A stretch of 64,000 bases of DNA, from positions 2,666,001 to 2,730,000 of the forward strand of contig PUFA01000182.1 in assembly GCA_003508835.1 (NCBI GenBank), given 5' to 3'. Position 1 is the first letter of the stretch. The number at the start of each line of letters is the position of its first letter. Positions 49,701 through 60,571 of this stretch are shown piece by piece. The stretch comes from Eonycteris spelaea (taxonomy: Eukaryota; Chordata; Mammalia; Chiroptera; Pteropodidae). The translations under genes were made by a program, and so were the position numbers. The notes under the pieces were generated by a model. The model did no database searches and was not told where the DNA came from. It was given only the letters and a program-made list of their open reading frames with translations.

Positions 49701-51829
49701 GGGCTCCCCGGGGTGGTGGCGAGAAGCCCCCTGAGCCTGTCTTCCCCGCACAGGCACGCCGTTCCCCAGGAGCTTCCTGCCGGCGGTGAGGAAGATCCTG
49801 TCGCGGCTGTTCCGCGTGTTCGTGCACGTTACATCCACCACTTCGACCGCATCGCGCACATGGGCTCCGAGGCGCACGTCAACACCTGCTACAAGCACTT
49901 CTACTACTTCGTCAAGGAGTTCGGCCTCATCGACACCAAGGAGCTGGAGCCGCTGGTGAGTGGCGGCCGCGCCCTCAGGGCTCCGCCCCAGGTGGCAGTG
50001 GCACGCGTGTGACCCGGCTGGGTGGGCTGCTTCCTCTCCAGCGCCTGGCGCCTGGCGCCTTCCCGCTGGGCTGGTTTGCTGCTTTCTGCGGCTGGGCCTC
50101 GTGGGAATGCAGGCGGCACAAATGCTCGTGGGGTCGGGGGCCACCGCGCCCACAGGGAGTGGGAGGAGCCAGGTCCGCGGAGACCTGGACCCGCGTGGAG
50201 TGCGCAGTGAGCGCGCTGCGGCCTGGTGGCCCGCGCCCCAGCGTCCCCATCTCCCTGCCCTCCTCGGGGCCTGGCCTGAAAACAGGGGATGACTTTTTTT
50301 GGTTTTAATTGAGATGAAATTTACAAAACTTAAAATTAACCACTGTGAGCTGGATCATTCAGTGGCCTTCGGTACACTCGTAAGGCTATGCACCCAGCAC
50401 CTGTCTGTTCCAGAATATTCCATCACCCCAGAGAAGCCCCGGCCCCACCAGCCTCTAGCATCCTCCTCCTCCCCAGCCTCTGGCATCCAGGAGTCCACTG
50501 TCTCTCTCTGTGGAAGTCCCCAATGGGACTGTTGACCCCCCAGGAAATGGGACGAGTCGGTAGCAAGAGGGGCTCATGCAGGACCTGTCGCCATCACGGC
50601 GCTGTGACTTACCAGTGGTGAACACCCCACACTTCCCCAACTGCAGCACAGGGCTCCCCAGTTGCTTTGGGTTTTGAGCAGGACTTGGGGGTGACAGTGT
50701 GGTGGGTGGCTGCCCCGCAGCGAGCACCACGCAGGGTCCTGGCGGGGCCGGCGTGCCGGCCCCCAGGGGTGGGAGCTGCGAAATGCTGGGGCGCCTGGGC
50801 TGCTCCCAGAGGCCCCGCCATCGGTCCAGGCCCCAGAAGGGACGCCCTCTGTCCGCTGAGAAAGTGCTGAAGCCGTTCCGTGTGGCTTTCTCCCTTCTGC
50901 GTGGCCCCTTGCAGGCTCGCTTATCAGAACACCTTTTCCCAGAGTTAGAGCTGCCAGTGCACTGCTTGGTGGGGAAAGCTTTGCTCCGCCGTGCTGGAAT
51001 GTTCTGGAACAAGGGGGAGGTGCAGTTGCCCACCCTCGTGGCCGCGAATGCCGCTGAATCGCTCCCTGTACGGCTCGTTCGCATGACTCTCGCCAGTGTG
51101 TTCACCAGACACTGAAAACTGCACTTTGCTCTGAGCTGCCATTTCGTCACTTAGAGCCCTGATCCCATCACTGCTCCTGTATCAGGGCCCAGCACCCTCT
51201 GTGGAGCCAGGTGGACAGTGAGCGAGGTCATGACCTCCCCCAGAGTGCTGTGGACGAGCCGAGCCGGCCCGGTGCTGGCCCGGCCAGCTGTGCGGGGCTC
51301 CTGGGCGCCACCCCCAGCCCTGTGCGTTTATCAGCAACCTGTGCAGGACGGGCTTCGCAGGCTGGGGGTGCCGGGGCGCAGGTCGCCCTGTGGGTGGTCA
51401 TCTTCGCGTCCAGGCTGCTTTCCAGAAGTTTCCTTCGGTGTCTGGTTGAGTGTATGGAGCAGGGGCCAGGAGACGAGCTTCGTGAATGAAGCTCTGTCGG
51501 CACAGCCCGCCGCTCACCGTGGCGGGCTGCTTCCAGCGCCCGGCGGGCCGAGCGCCACAGACACCGTCTCCGTCTGGCCCCTCGGGCGGACGGCGCGGAT
51601 TCTCGCTGCTGCTGCCCGTTCCCCGCTCTGCGTCGGTGTGGCCCTCGGGCGGACGGCGCGGATTCTCGCTGCTGCTGCCCGTTCCCGCTCTGTGAGGTTG
51701 GCCCGCGGTGAGGGTCGAGGCGCAGCGGCCGCTCTTCCACACGTGCACACGTCCGAAGCCTCTCGCGGTGACACCTGACGTCCTGCTTGTTCTTAACAGA
51801 AAGAAATGACCGCCCGGATGTGCCACTGA
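46334..51829 (+). CDS. MOB3A: MOB3A: MOB kinase activator 3A (3 coding exons)
   Basis: Small adaptor of the Mob1/phocein family, whose members bind NDR/LATS- or MST-type kinases; MOB3 proteins are least understood. Three coding exons join to 217 residues, the human length. Zinc ligands by comparison with MOB1 are C83, C88, H165 and H170; all are present. The protein starts [19 protein letters not shown] and ends KEMTARMCH. Exon A lacks two bases near 46457 and exon B one near 49829; the flanking frames are well conserved, so I treat these as sequence errors. ATG context is ACAATGT after an in-exon 5' UTR beginning at 46245. Confidence 0.96.
46870..47120 (+). repeat. L1M-like 3' fragment, copy 3
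   Basis: CCTCCCCAGCCCCTGACTCC, GTGGGGTCACACGCCGTGTG and CAGGGCCTGTCCACGTCATG, the same block order and orientation as copies 1 and 2 but CpG-rich and diverged. Confidence 0.65.
48205..48385 (-). mobile_element. hAT-like DNA transposon copy
   Basis: GGGTCAGCAGACTTCTTGTA, AAGGGACCAGACGGCAAAT, CAGTCTCTGTCTCAACCTCT and CCCAATAAAGCTTTATTT follow the order of a common mammalian non-autonomous DNA transposon (GGTCAGCAAACT... type). Family name not assigned. Confidence 0.6.
49754..49955 (+). CDS. MOB3A: MOB3A coding exon B, one-base loss
   Basis: Encodes [19 protein letters not shown] to VFVH, then in the next frame [18 protein letters not shown] and [14 protein letters not shown]. One G is missing near 49829 (CACGTT for CACGTGT). 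Length 202 where 203 is needed. Donor GTGAGT. Confidence 0.95.
49956..51799 (+). other. MOB3A: MOB3A last intron
   Basis: 1.8 kb intron with L1M-like copy 4 at 50285-50535 and a 63-base tandem duplication at 51581-51686. Nothing else recognised. Confidence 0.7.
50285..50535 (+). repeat. L1M-like 3' fragment, copy 4
   Basis: TTTAATTGAGATGAAATTTA, CCAGAATATTCCATCACCCC, AGCCTCTGGCATCCAGGAGT; same orientation as the other copies. Confidence 0.65.
51800..51829 (+). CDS. MOB3A: MOB3A last coding exon
   Basis: Encodes KEMTARMCH and TGA after a TTAACAG acceptor, identical to the human C terminus as I recall it. Confidence 0.95.
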   Translation, partial: KEMTARMCH

Positions 51830-53000
51830 GAGCCCCGCGGCTCCCCCGTCCCCGAGGCAGTGCCAGGGGACACTCTGACTCGAGCGCCACCTCCCTGGAA
51901 TATGGACCCTGTTTTCGGGCCCAGGGCTCCGAGACATCGTAACCATCTGACAGCGAGTCCTGTGCATGGGGCGCGGCCTCCCTGCGGCCACACTGCTGGG
52001 CTTGGACTCTGACTGCGCTGCGAGCAGCCGGGAGGACCCGCCTCTCCCGACCAGCACGGGCACTTGCCCCAGGGTGGAGCTTGGCCCGAACCTCTGCCCC
52101 CTCGCACCCCTCGGACCTCGGCTCGCCGGCCTTGGCCGGCCTTGGCCCCACACGGCCTGTCCCTGCAGCCTGTCCCTGCGTGCCTCAGCTGTGCAGCCTG
52201 GGAGGGGACAGCCTGCAGGCTCCAGTCAGAGAGAGGACCCCGCCCCTGCCAGGCCTTCCAGCTTCGGTCCCTGTCACGAGAGGTACGACGTGCCTGGCCC
52301 CCACCCCTCCTGCCTCCTCTCTGTCTGCTTTCTGCCCTCAGCTCCTCCAGAACGCCGGCTCACCCGTCAGGCTGCAGACCCCGTGCCTGTGCCCGGGTCT
52401 CCTGGGGCCCCTCGCGACCACCTTGAGATGAAGGGGGAAAGTTCTCTACCCTAAGCAGTGAGTCCACGGCCTCGAGACTGTCCCCATACAGACAACACAA
52501 GGACCCTCGGTGGAGCTTCCGGGTCTGGGCCTGTCCACCGTTTCCCCTCAGGACACTGGGAGGTGGGGCCACTCAGAAGCAACCCCAGGAAGCCTCTTGC
52601 TGCCCGGCCCAGACCCTGGCCCCTCCCTCAACCACGTCCGCCTCGGAGGACCGCCTGTGTCCAGGGGGCTCCTGGAAGAGAGGGGCGCTGTCACCCAGCA
52701 CCGAACGAGTGAGATGCCACGACCTCAGCCTGGCCCTCCGGGCACCGCCCTGGCCAGGCCTGCAGGGTGCAGCCCACCAGCCCCTGGACGTGGCTCCTTC
52801 CAGATGCGAAACCACGACCAGACACCACAGCCACTGTGCCGCACCACTGTGCTCCCCACCCCCGGCCACCCACCCCTCCTGTCAGCCTGGCCAGGCCGGG
52901 AAGGTGGCAGGGACCGTGGGCAGGGAGGTCCCCGCCCCACCCTCCTGCGCCTGTGACTGTTACGCCACGAGCGCCAGAATAAATTGTGCCATTTTAGTGC
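51830..53000 (+). other. MOB3A: MOB3A 3' untranslated region
   Basis: GC-rich 1.15 kb region from the MOB3A stop to the AATAAA at 52978-52983. Long open frames on both strands inside it have no recognisable protein. Confidence 0.8.
52978..52983 (+). terminator. MOB3A: MOB3A poly(A) signal AATAAA
   Basis: Canonical AATAAA (GCCAGAATAAATTGTGCC) about 1.15 kb after the stop. Confidence 0.8.
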
Positions 53001-53819
53001 CCACTGCTGCTGGCAGTCAGTTCCCTTCCTGTCGGGGGTCTGGCGGGGGGACTCCGCACTGCCGTTGTCCCCAGGGTGCCCTCGCCCCCAAGGAGCAGAG
53101 ATCTCAAATGTCACAACAGTCGCGGTCTGAGAAAACACCCAAATACAGGAACAGATGCGTAGAATGGGTGGGGTTGGCCGGTCACGGGTGCAGGGTGGGG
53201 ACAGCGAGAGTAAATATGTCAGAAACAGGCGGGGCCTCCGGTCCTCTGCCTTCCCCAAACTGCCTCCTACACTCACGGGCCCTGATCCTGACGCCTTGCC
53301 TTTTTGTCATGTGAAAGGAGGTTCCAGAAGACGTTGGGCTGAGAGGGGACAGAGGGGTGTCCCATTTCAGCTGTGACTTATCAACTCTGCAACCTTGGGC
53401 ACAGGATGGCCACCCTCAAATTTTTCTCATGTGATGAGTTGGAGCCGTTTCTTACTGCCAGGGCCCCTTTCAAATGTAAAGTGTCACTGTTCCAGGGCCA
53501 CCGGCGTTTGGTCTTTGGCCAGGGGCTTGCAGCCTGCGAGCTGGAACAAGGGGTGGACAAGGAGGATGATGGCACTGGCCACAGGGTGGGCCAGCCACCA
53601 GGAGCCGCCAGCGCATGCGGCTTCCCGCCCCCAGAGGGCGCACTGGCTCCGCGGGAAGGGGAAGGCTGCTGGGGGCGAGGGGGTTGGCCTGTGATGTCCT
53701 GCGTCGTTGGGGACACTGCCCGGAGAAGCCGTCCCTTCACCCTCGGACCTGTGTTCCAGGAGCGTCCCAGGGCCCGTCTGAGCCGGGAGCTGCCACTGAT
53801 CTTTGGGAAAACGGGGACC

Positions 53820-54190
53820 TATAGACAGGTCACCTCAGTGACAGACTGTGCAGGTGGGACCAAGTCAAGGCCCTGGAGAGGAGATGACCTGGATTCCCGG
53901 GGTCTCAGTGTCTTCACAGGGTCCTCATACAGGGGAGGCTCATAGAGATATGGACAAAGCCACACTGGTGGCTGTGACTGATGACGGAGAAGACCGTGAG
54001 CCTCTGGAAGCTGGGAGAGGCCAGAGACAGCTCTCCCTGGAGCCTCGGGGCGGCCCGGCCCCGCCCTCCTGGGTGTAGCCTGTGAGGCCATGTGGGACCC
54101 CTGACCCCAGGCCTGGAGATGAGAAATTTTCTTTAAGTCCCTACATTTGTGCTTAACTGTCACAGCAGCCATGGGACATTCATACACTTT
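53820..54190 (+). repeat. Old interspersed repeat, copy B
   Basis: Matches the block series at 6480-6840 and continues to TCACAGCAGCCATGGGACAT, which marks the repeat end. Confidence 0.65.
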
Positions 54191-54734
54191 AGAAAGAGAC
54201 TCTGCACACGGATGGCCTTGGGCCCACTGACTTGAACAACCGGAATACAGGAACCGGAGAGGCCATTTGAATGTTTCTGTATGTTTTATGTCACTTACCA
54301 AACTTCTAAAAAAAAAAAAATCAGAGAGGCCCACTTCCCAGTGACTCCTCCCAGCCCCAATAGTACAGTTGCCCCAAGCCTTGTCCAACCGGAAGAGGTG
54401 ATGGAGGCCAGTGCTGCTGTCTGCAAATGAGACCGGATGGGGCGGCAGCAGAAAGAACTAGCAGTGTCCAGCTCGGACTCGCTGGCCATGCTCGCTCCTG
54501 GCCACGCATGAAGGGCTGTCATTCGGGAGTGGCTGTGGATTTGTATCATCCCAGCGGCCGTGACAAAGAGGGCCAGAACCAGCCAGGGAGCCTAAAATAG
54601 ACATTCTTCCAAGAACCCAAGGACCCAGTGGGGCCGTCCCACAGGGTCAGGGAGTTCTCACAGCGGGACGGGCCTTGTCCTAGACCGTGCCGTCCGCTGG
54701 CACAGCCACTGGCCACGTGTGGTGGTTCCAGTTC

Positions 54735-55150
54735 TACTTAAAGATTCATTAAGGGGAAAATCCCTCAGTTCACCACCCTACAATAAGCCCCATCCCTCTC
54801 AGCAGCCACCCCCTCCCCCTCCCAGCCCCTGCCAACCAGGAACCCACTTCCTGTCCCCTGGATGCGCCTGTTCCAGATGCTTCACATCGGGGGAGTCACA
54901 CAACGTGCGTCCTGTGCGTCCAGCGTCTCTCACTGAGCGAGCGTCGGGTGTTCAAGGTCCGTCCACATTGTGGCCAGTGTCAGTGGCTCCCTCCTTTTCA
55001 CGGCCGAGCGATGACACTCCCCCGTGTGGACGGACACATGGTGTGTGTCCATCACCAGCTGCTGGGCCATTGGGCGGCGTCCACCTCTGGCCGTCCTCAA
55101 TCACGTGCAGAGTTTTATGCCAGGAGCTGCATTTTGCAGCCACTGTTTAC
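54735..55150 (+). repeat. L1M-like 3' fragment, copy 5
   Basis: CCCAGCCCCTGCCAACCAGG, AACCCACTTCCTGTCCCCTG, GGTCCGTCCACATTGTGGCC and CATCACCAGCTGCTGGGCCA; same orientation as copies 1-4. Confidence 0.7.
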
Positions 55151-55989
55151 ACGGCACCTCTGCTGACCTTCTGATGCCACCACCAGGCACTACCCGGGGC
55201 GGGGAGGGGCACGTCCCCAGATCGTTCTGGAGCCATCTGCCCTTCTTTCCAGACCAAAGACGGCGGGAATTCTGTTCCCGGGATGGCTGCCTGCCCTGGA
55301 AAACAGCCAGAAACCACTCTGGCCACCAGCGGACGAGGCAGAGGCTGGTCCCCAAGCCTGCCAGGCTGGTGGGTTCTCGTCGCTCAGCTGCTGGGCCTTG
55401 GGGATCAGTGTGCGCTCTCGTCAGAGGCCGGGGTTGGCCTGAAGCTCATGTCAGCCACACCTGGCCCCTCTGGCACCTTCTGGGAAAGAGGAGATGAAGT
55501 CAGGCGCGCTCACCCCCAAGCCCCCAGCCCAAGACCCCAGCACTGACCGACCACGTTGCTGGAAGCTTCTCCCTCTTGCCAGGCCCTGGTCTTAACTCAG
55601 CAACGAATGGCTTCAAAGGTGGCTGGGACCTCACAGCTAGGTCCCTGGTCAGTCAGGCCACAAGCAGGGGCCCTGCAGACACACTGCATGTTGGACCCTC
55701 TGCCCCCGCCCCAGCCTCTGCCCCATCCGTGTGACCCATCTTCCTACCTGCTCCTCCAGCTCAGCCCTGGAGGCCACCCTGAGTTCTGACCACACAGCAA
55801 GGCCAAGGGAAGAACACATATTCCGGTAGGAGTTTTGCGGGTAAGGCCTAGAGTAGGCAGACCCATCCCACCCTTTCTCAAATGCTCGTCCTCATCCTTC
55901 AGTCCAGTCCCCAAAAGCCCCCAAGGAGCCCTACGGATGGGTCATAACAGCAAGAGAAGTCCCCCGCACCTAAGGGTGAGGGCATGGCA

Positions 55990-56130
55990 GTTTCCTGGGG
56001 CTGCTGTGACAAATCACCAAAACCTGGTGGCTTAAAACCACACACTTTTATCATCTCACAGTTCTGGAGGCCAGATGTCCAGAATGGGCCTCCCCAGGCT
56101 AAACCCCAGTGTGAGAGGAGAGCGCAGAAA
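55990..56130 (-). repeat. Old interspersed repeat end
   Basis: GTTTCCTGGGGCTGCTGTGA, CAAATCACCAAAACCTGGTG, GCTTAAAACCACACAC and TCTCACAGTTCTGGAGGCCA are the well-known start of a common mammalian repeat; a related copy sits at 56945-57260. Confidence 0.65.
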
Positions 56131-56149
56131 ATTGCGCGCGTTGCCCTTT

Positions 56150-56620
56150 AAAAGGAGCGTGGCCCCACTCGCGCGGCCCTGACAACAACCACCCCACTGG
56201 CTGGAACGCGGGCCGCGACCACGCCTCTCACACGGGGCCTGGAATCCTATTGGCCCCGCGCCAGGGCCCCGCCTCCCACTCCCTGGGAGCCCAGGCGCTG
56301 CGCCAGGTGCGTTGACGTAAATGCGTTGCCGGGGCAACCACTCCGGCCGGAGCTGCCAAGAGCGGGAGCCTGGACGCAGGCGCGACCGCAGCAGGTTCCC
56401 CAAGGCTCGCGGCCCCGAAACCGGAGTCCATGGCGCCCTCGGGTCACCGCCCATCACCTGTGGGCAACCGGCCTGGAGGCCCCGCTCGGCGGATGCGACG
56501 GAGAGGCCCCGGGGCGGAGCGCCCGGGGATGGTCATGGCGTGGGAACCGGCTGAGCCCCGCGGACGGGACGGGTTCCGAGGCACCGGGTCACAAGCCCGG
56601 CAGCCGATCGGCTCGCGCAT
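56150..56620. promoter_or_regulatory. Orphan CpG island with perfect RFX X-box
   Basis: CpG-dense island with no recognised gene. It has inverted CCAAT (ATTGG at 56249-56253), GC boxes, a CRE-like TGACGTAA (56313-56320) and a palindromic X-box GTTGCCGGGGCAAC (56325-56338). An ATG in fair context at 56430 opens 64 codons on the + strand. The ORFs match nothing I know, so this may drive a non-coding or unannotated transcript. Confidence 0.6.
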
Positions 56621-56944
56621 TTAGCAGCACAAGCAAATCCAGCCCTGAGGAAGGACTTTCCAGGAGCCCGATCCCTGCGCTGGCCCCGTGGTTAGGGGTA
56701 ACCCGGGCCTCCGGACACAGCAGTTTCTTTGGCCCTGGGTGGTTCAGCAGGGGCCAGGCCCAGCGGTCCGGGCTTCCAGACCTTTCCTCTCCTCCTCACA
56801 CTGCCGTCCCCCCAACATTGCTCACGTCCCCCACACCATCGAGGCGGGGAGGAACCCAGGTGTGCCTCTTCCAGCCCTGGCTGGACTCACCTGGCTTTAC
56901 TCATACAACATGGGAACTCTGGGCGGTGCAGACTTCAGTGCCTG

Positions 56945-57260
56945 TGTGATCCTCCTGGGGCAGCTGCGACAAATCACCACAGATTTAGGGGCTCCTTACT
57001 TTTTTTCTGTAACAGTTCCGAAGGCCAGGAATCCAAAATGGATCTCTCAGGCCTAAACCCAGGCGCGGGCGGGACTGGGCCTTCCAGAGGCAGAGAGAAC
57101 TGTCTCCGGCCTTTTCCAGCTTCCAGAGGCGCCGCGTCCCTCGCTCTCTGTGCAGCCTCCCCGTTATGAGGACCCTGGGCCCCCGGGGAACCCAGGGTTG
57201 TCCCCCTCTCAGAGTCCTTTATCCCATGTGCAAAGTCCCTCAAGTATCTCATGAGGTCGC
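56945..57260 (-). repeat. Old interspersed repeat, copy C (antisense)
   Basis: GGGGCAGCTGCGACAAATCA, GTAACAGTTCCGAAGGCCAG, then AGAACTGTCTCCGGCCTTTT and TTATGAGGACCCTGGGCCCC, an antisense relative of copies A and B. Confidence 0.65.
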
Positions 57261-58784
57261 ATATCCACGGATCCAGGGACTGGGAAGGGGATGTCTTTGG
57301 GGGCTGTTACTCTGGCGATCCCAGGGTGTGACTTTCTACAGCGTGGAGGCAGCTCTGCCCTCTGCCTGGCCCAGAAATGTCACTAGCATATGCAGAAACT
57401 CAGTGCCGCTCAAGGCCTGGGGCCCAGCCAGGTGGGGAGGTGGCCTCTGACCCAGGCATGGAGTCAGCCAGCGCGGAGAGGCCCCTGGCTGACCCAGCCA
57501 GGCACAAGGCTTCCCCCACACCCAAGTCCCTTTTTCTCCCGGCCCCCAACGCCCTATCCACTCCACCTCTGTCCTCCCCTGGCTACGGCCCTCCCTGGAC
57601 CTGTGCACATGCCACGAAAGGCCCCCACTCTCTATACAACGAGGTGCCCTTGTCTGTGATGCCCCAGGTCACTGTTAGAGAGCAGGTCAGCTAGAAATGG
57701 GAGACCTGGCTGCTCCAAGAGCCACTTAGATGTCCAGTGCCTTGGATGGGGAGATGACAAGTCAACTGTTCCGTCCTAGGTCACTGGGGCAGGGTAGTGG
57801 CCTTCGGCCATCTGCTAGGCCAGCCCTGCCCAACCCCTGGCTCTGCCACCACCTCTCCCTAGGGGAACTTTTGGTGACTGACCCTTGGGAGGCAGGGTAT
57901 GCACAGTGCTACCCCCGGTCACAGAGGGTGGGCCCCAAGGCTACTGAGACACCCAGAGCCCCAAAGGCCCAAGGCCGCAGGCAGGCCGGTAGCCGGGAGC
58001 TCCTGGCCACACCCCCCGCTGCTTTCCCTTCTCACTGCCCCACCCCCACGCTCCAGGAGGACAGGGGCCCTGGCTCTGTCCCCAGGACTGCTGAGCCACT
58101 GGAATGGAGTGAGCTGTGAGTCAGCCAGCAGGAAGGGACACTTACAGCCACTTGCATCAGACGCTCCTGCCTTGTGGCCCCTCAGTCAGAGGCCTCAACT
58201 TGTGACCCTCGCTTTTCTGAGGAACTCCTAGAATTTGTGGGCCCTGCCCCTGGGGGGCCAGACAAGTGGGGACATGCAGTGGGCCGCAGGGCGGGCCAGG
58301 CTGGGTGCCAGCCCAGGACTCCGACTCCACCTGCCCCCTGGTGCCCACAGCCAGCCCCGCCCCAGTGCTGGCCCTTGGATCTGAGCTTAGATGCTGCACT
58401 GGGGTTGGAAGGCCAGCCCTGTGCCCCCTCTGAGCCTCAGGTGCCCGCCTCTGAGCAGAGGGGAGAAGGGCCCAGCCTCTTTCACTGGCACAGGCTTCTG
58501 GTCCCAGCGCCAGCTCCACAGCACCCAGAGCTGGCCCCACAGCACCAGGCCCCACACACAGGTGCCCACTGCTCTCACGTGTGCACACACCAGCAGGCAA
58601 GTGTGCGGGCCCCACACCTCCACCCGTTCCCACGCGGACATGCGTTTGCCCTACGCAGATCCAGCTCAGTCCTCCCCAGACGTGCAGAGACACGCGGACA
58701 CACCCAAAGCTGCTCGCCCTCGCTCACACGCCAGTCCGGTGCCGTTTTTTAATGTTGGGGGGAACAAGATCTTTAATGTCACCC

Positions 58785-58950
58785 CCTGGTAAGGTTGCCA
58801 GATAAAATGCGGGCTGCGAATTGCATTCACATTTCCCATAAGCAATGAATAGTTGCTTGGGACACACCAGTGGGGCATACACTGGAAAGTTCTTTATCAT
58901 TTATCTGAAATTCAAATGCAACTGGCATCCTGTATCTTTATGTACTAAAT
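58785..58950. mobile_element. Palindromic MITE-like element
   Basis: Left arm GGTTGCCAGATAAAATGCGG and the bases after it roughly reverse-complement the right part (TTTATCTGAAATTCAAATGC, AACTGGCATCCTGTATC). An imperfect palindrome of about 160 bases is typical of a small non-autonomous DNA element. Confidence 0.6.
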
Positions 58951-60079
58951 CTGAGAGCCCTGTATCCACTGGTTGTGGAGCCTCTGAGCTGCCCTGGGGC
59001 CCTCCAGTGCCGCCCAGGACGTGAACTCTGCATGACTTGAGCCCCCGAGATGTCAGGGCTCCAGCTGCTGGCTCAGGTCAGAGCAGATGCACCCAGGTAG
59101 CCTGCCTCCTCCTGCCTCGGGGAAAGCAGAGGCCCCGGGCATGGCTGTCAGGACCTGCCTGGTGTCTCCTCTGGGGTTTTGTGTGACTGCATGCACAGCA
59201 CAGACGGAGAGGCATCCCACAGAAGCTGGCTCCCTGCGCCTTTGGCCCAAGGCTCGCCAAGCCCCTCCAGGACTGGGGCGGGAAAAGAATTTACTGTCTG
59301 TTCCTCCTCTTCCTGGCAGCACCTCCCAGGACCTCCCTGCTCTGGGGACCTCTGGCTTGCCCCTGGCCCCCCAAGGCAATCCTGAGTTCCCTCCCAGGTT
59401 CTCTCCCCTGGCATCTTTTGGGGGGGATCCTTGTCCTGGGCCTGCCTGTCCTGCCTGCCAGCCCTGGCTGGATCTGCCCCTTGCTTACTGTCACTGCCCC
59501 AGCCGACATGGAGGAAACCTGCCACCTGCAAACCGGGAAGGCCCAAGAAGCCTTCCGACCTCACCTGTCTGGCAGGTAGGTCCCTTCCATCCAGGGGCTG
59601 GTCAGGTCTCCCTCTCAGAGGCAGGCGAGATGCCTCAGGGCTCCAGGAAACATGAGTAGAGTGGGAAGGCCCAGGTGCACCCCCAGGTAATTTCCACCCC
59701 TCCTTCCCTCCCCAGCCCCTAGGCGCCCAGCACCTCTGGGAGCTGGGCCTGTAAACGGGGCCATCCTCCAGGAAGATGGCAGGTACTGGCTGTTTGGGGC
59801 TGGCAGCTGGCCCACAGCAAAACAGGGCTATGCCCTGAGAGCCAGCAGGCAGGGCGCTGAGGTCCCTCCCCTTCCGATTCCCACTAGCAGCTCCCTCACC
59901 CTGCCCAGCACGGCCTAGGCCCCCATGGCTGCCTGCACCCGGGCCAGTCTCGGTGCTCAGTCTCGGCACCTCTATAAGCCAAGGGACCCTGAGGATTGCC
60001 AGGACCACCAGGGGCTGGTAGAAGCAGGAAGGCCCCTCCCCTCGAGCCTCTGGCCATGGTGTGGCCCCGCTGACACCCT

Positions 60080-60175
60080 GACTTCAGACTCCGGCCTCCA
60101 GAATGTGAGCGCATGAGTCTTGTTTGAAGCCACCTCATGCAGGGTACCTTGTTACAGCGGCTTCAGGTAATACAC
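60080..60175 (+). repeat. Tail of old interspersed repeat
   Basis: GACTCCGGCCTCCAGAATGT, TGTTTGAAGCCACCTCATG, CTTGTTACAGCGGCTTCAGG and TAATACAC resemble the usual repeat end 'aagccacc...ttgttacagcagc...taatacac'. Confidence 0.6.
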
Positions 60176-60533
60176 TTACACGACCTCTATTCGCAGGTGC
60201 ATGCACACACGCACACACATGTACACTCAAACACCCCCATTCTTTTCAGCAGCATCCAGCAAGCACTTCCTGCGTGTGTGCCGGGTCCTGTGCTAGGGCT
60301 GGACTGGCATGCTCTTGTCCAGCTGACCATCTAGGCAGGGGCAGAGGCCCATCGGTACCCACCTGTGCCATCCGAAGTACATAGCGACCTGCAGGCGACC
60401 ACGTATACACAGGATGCAGGGGTGGGAGGGGACAGCCATGTGAGGAGAGGGGTGCGGAGAATGAGAGACCCAAGTCTTCCCCTGAGCAGGCAGGTCTGGC
60501 AGCCCCACCCCAGGCACCTGGAGCCGATGCATG

Positions 60534-60534
<1 letters not shown>

Positions 60535-60569
<35 letters not shown>
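60535..60569. repeat. CA dinucleotide microsatellite
   Basis: Uninterrupted (AC)n of about 17 units, a likely polymorphic locus. Confidence 0.95.

Positions 60570-60571
<2 letters not shown>

Larger units (their letters stand above)
46753..49753 (+). other. MOB3A: MOB3A coding intron A-B
   Basis: 3 kb intron. Contains L1M-like copy 3 (46870-47120), a fragment like repeat copy A (47160-47250) and an hAT-like element at 48205-48385. Nothing else recognised. Confidence 0.7.

Noticed and set aside
51228..52151. 307-codon open frame on the - strand over the MOB3A end
   Set aside because: It overlaps the intron, last exon and 3' UTR antisense, has low-complexity Arg/Ala/Gly composition and no known domain.
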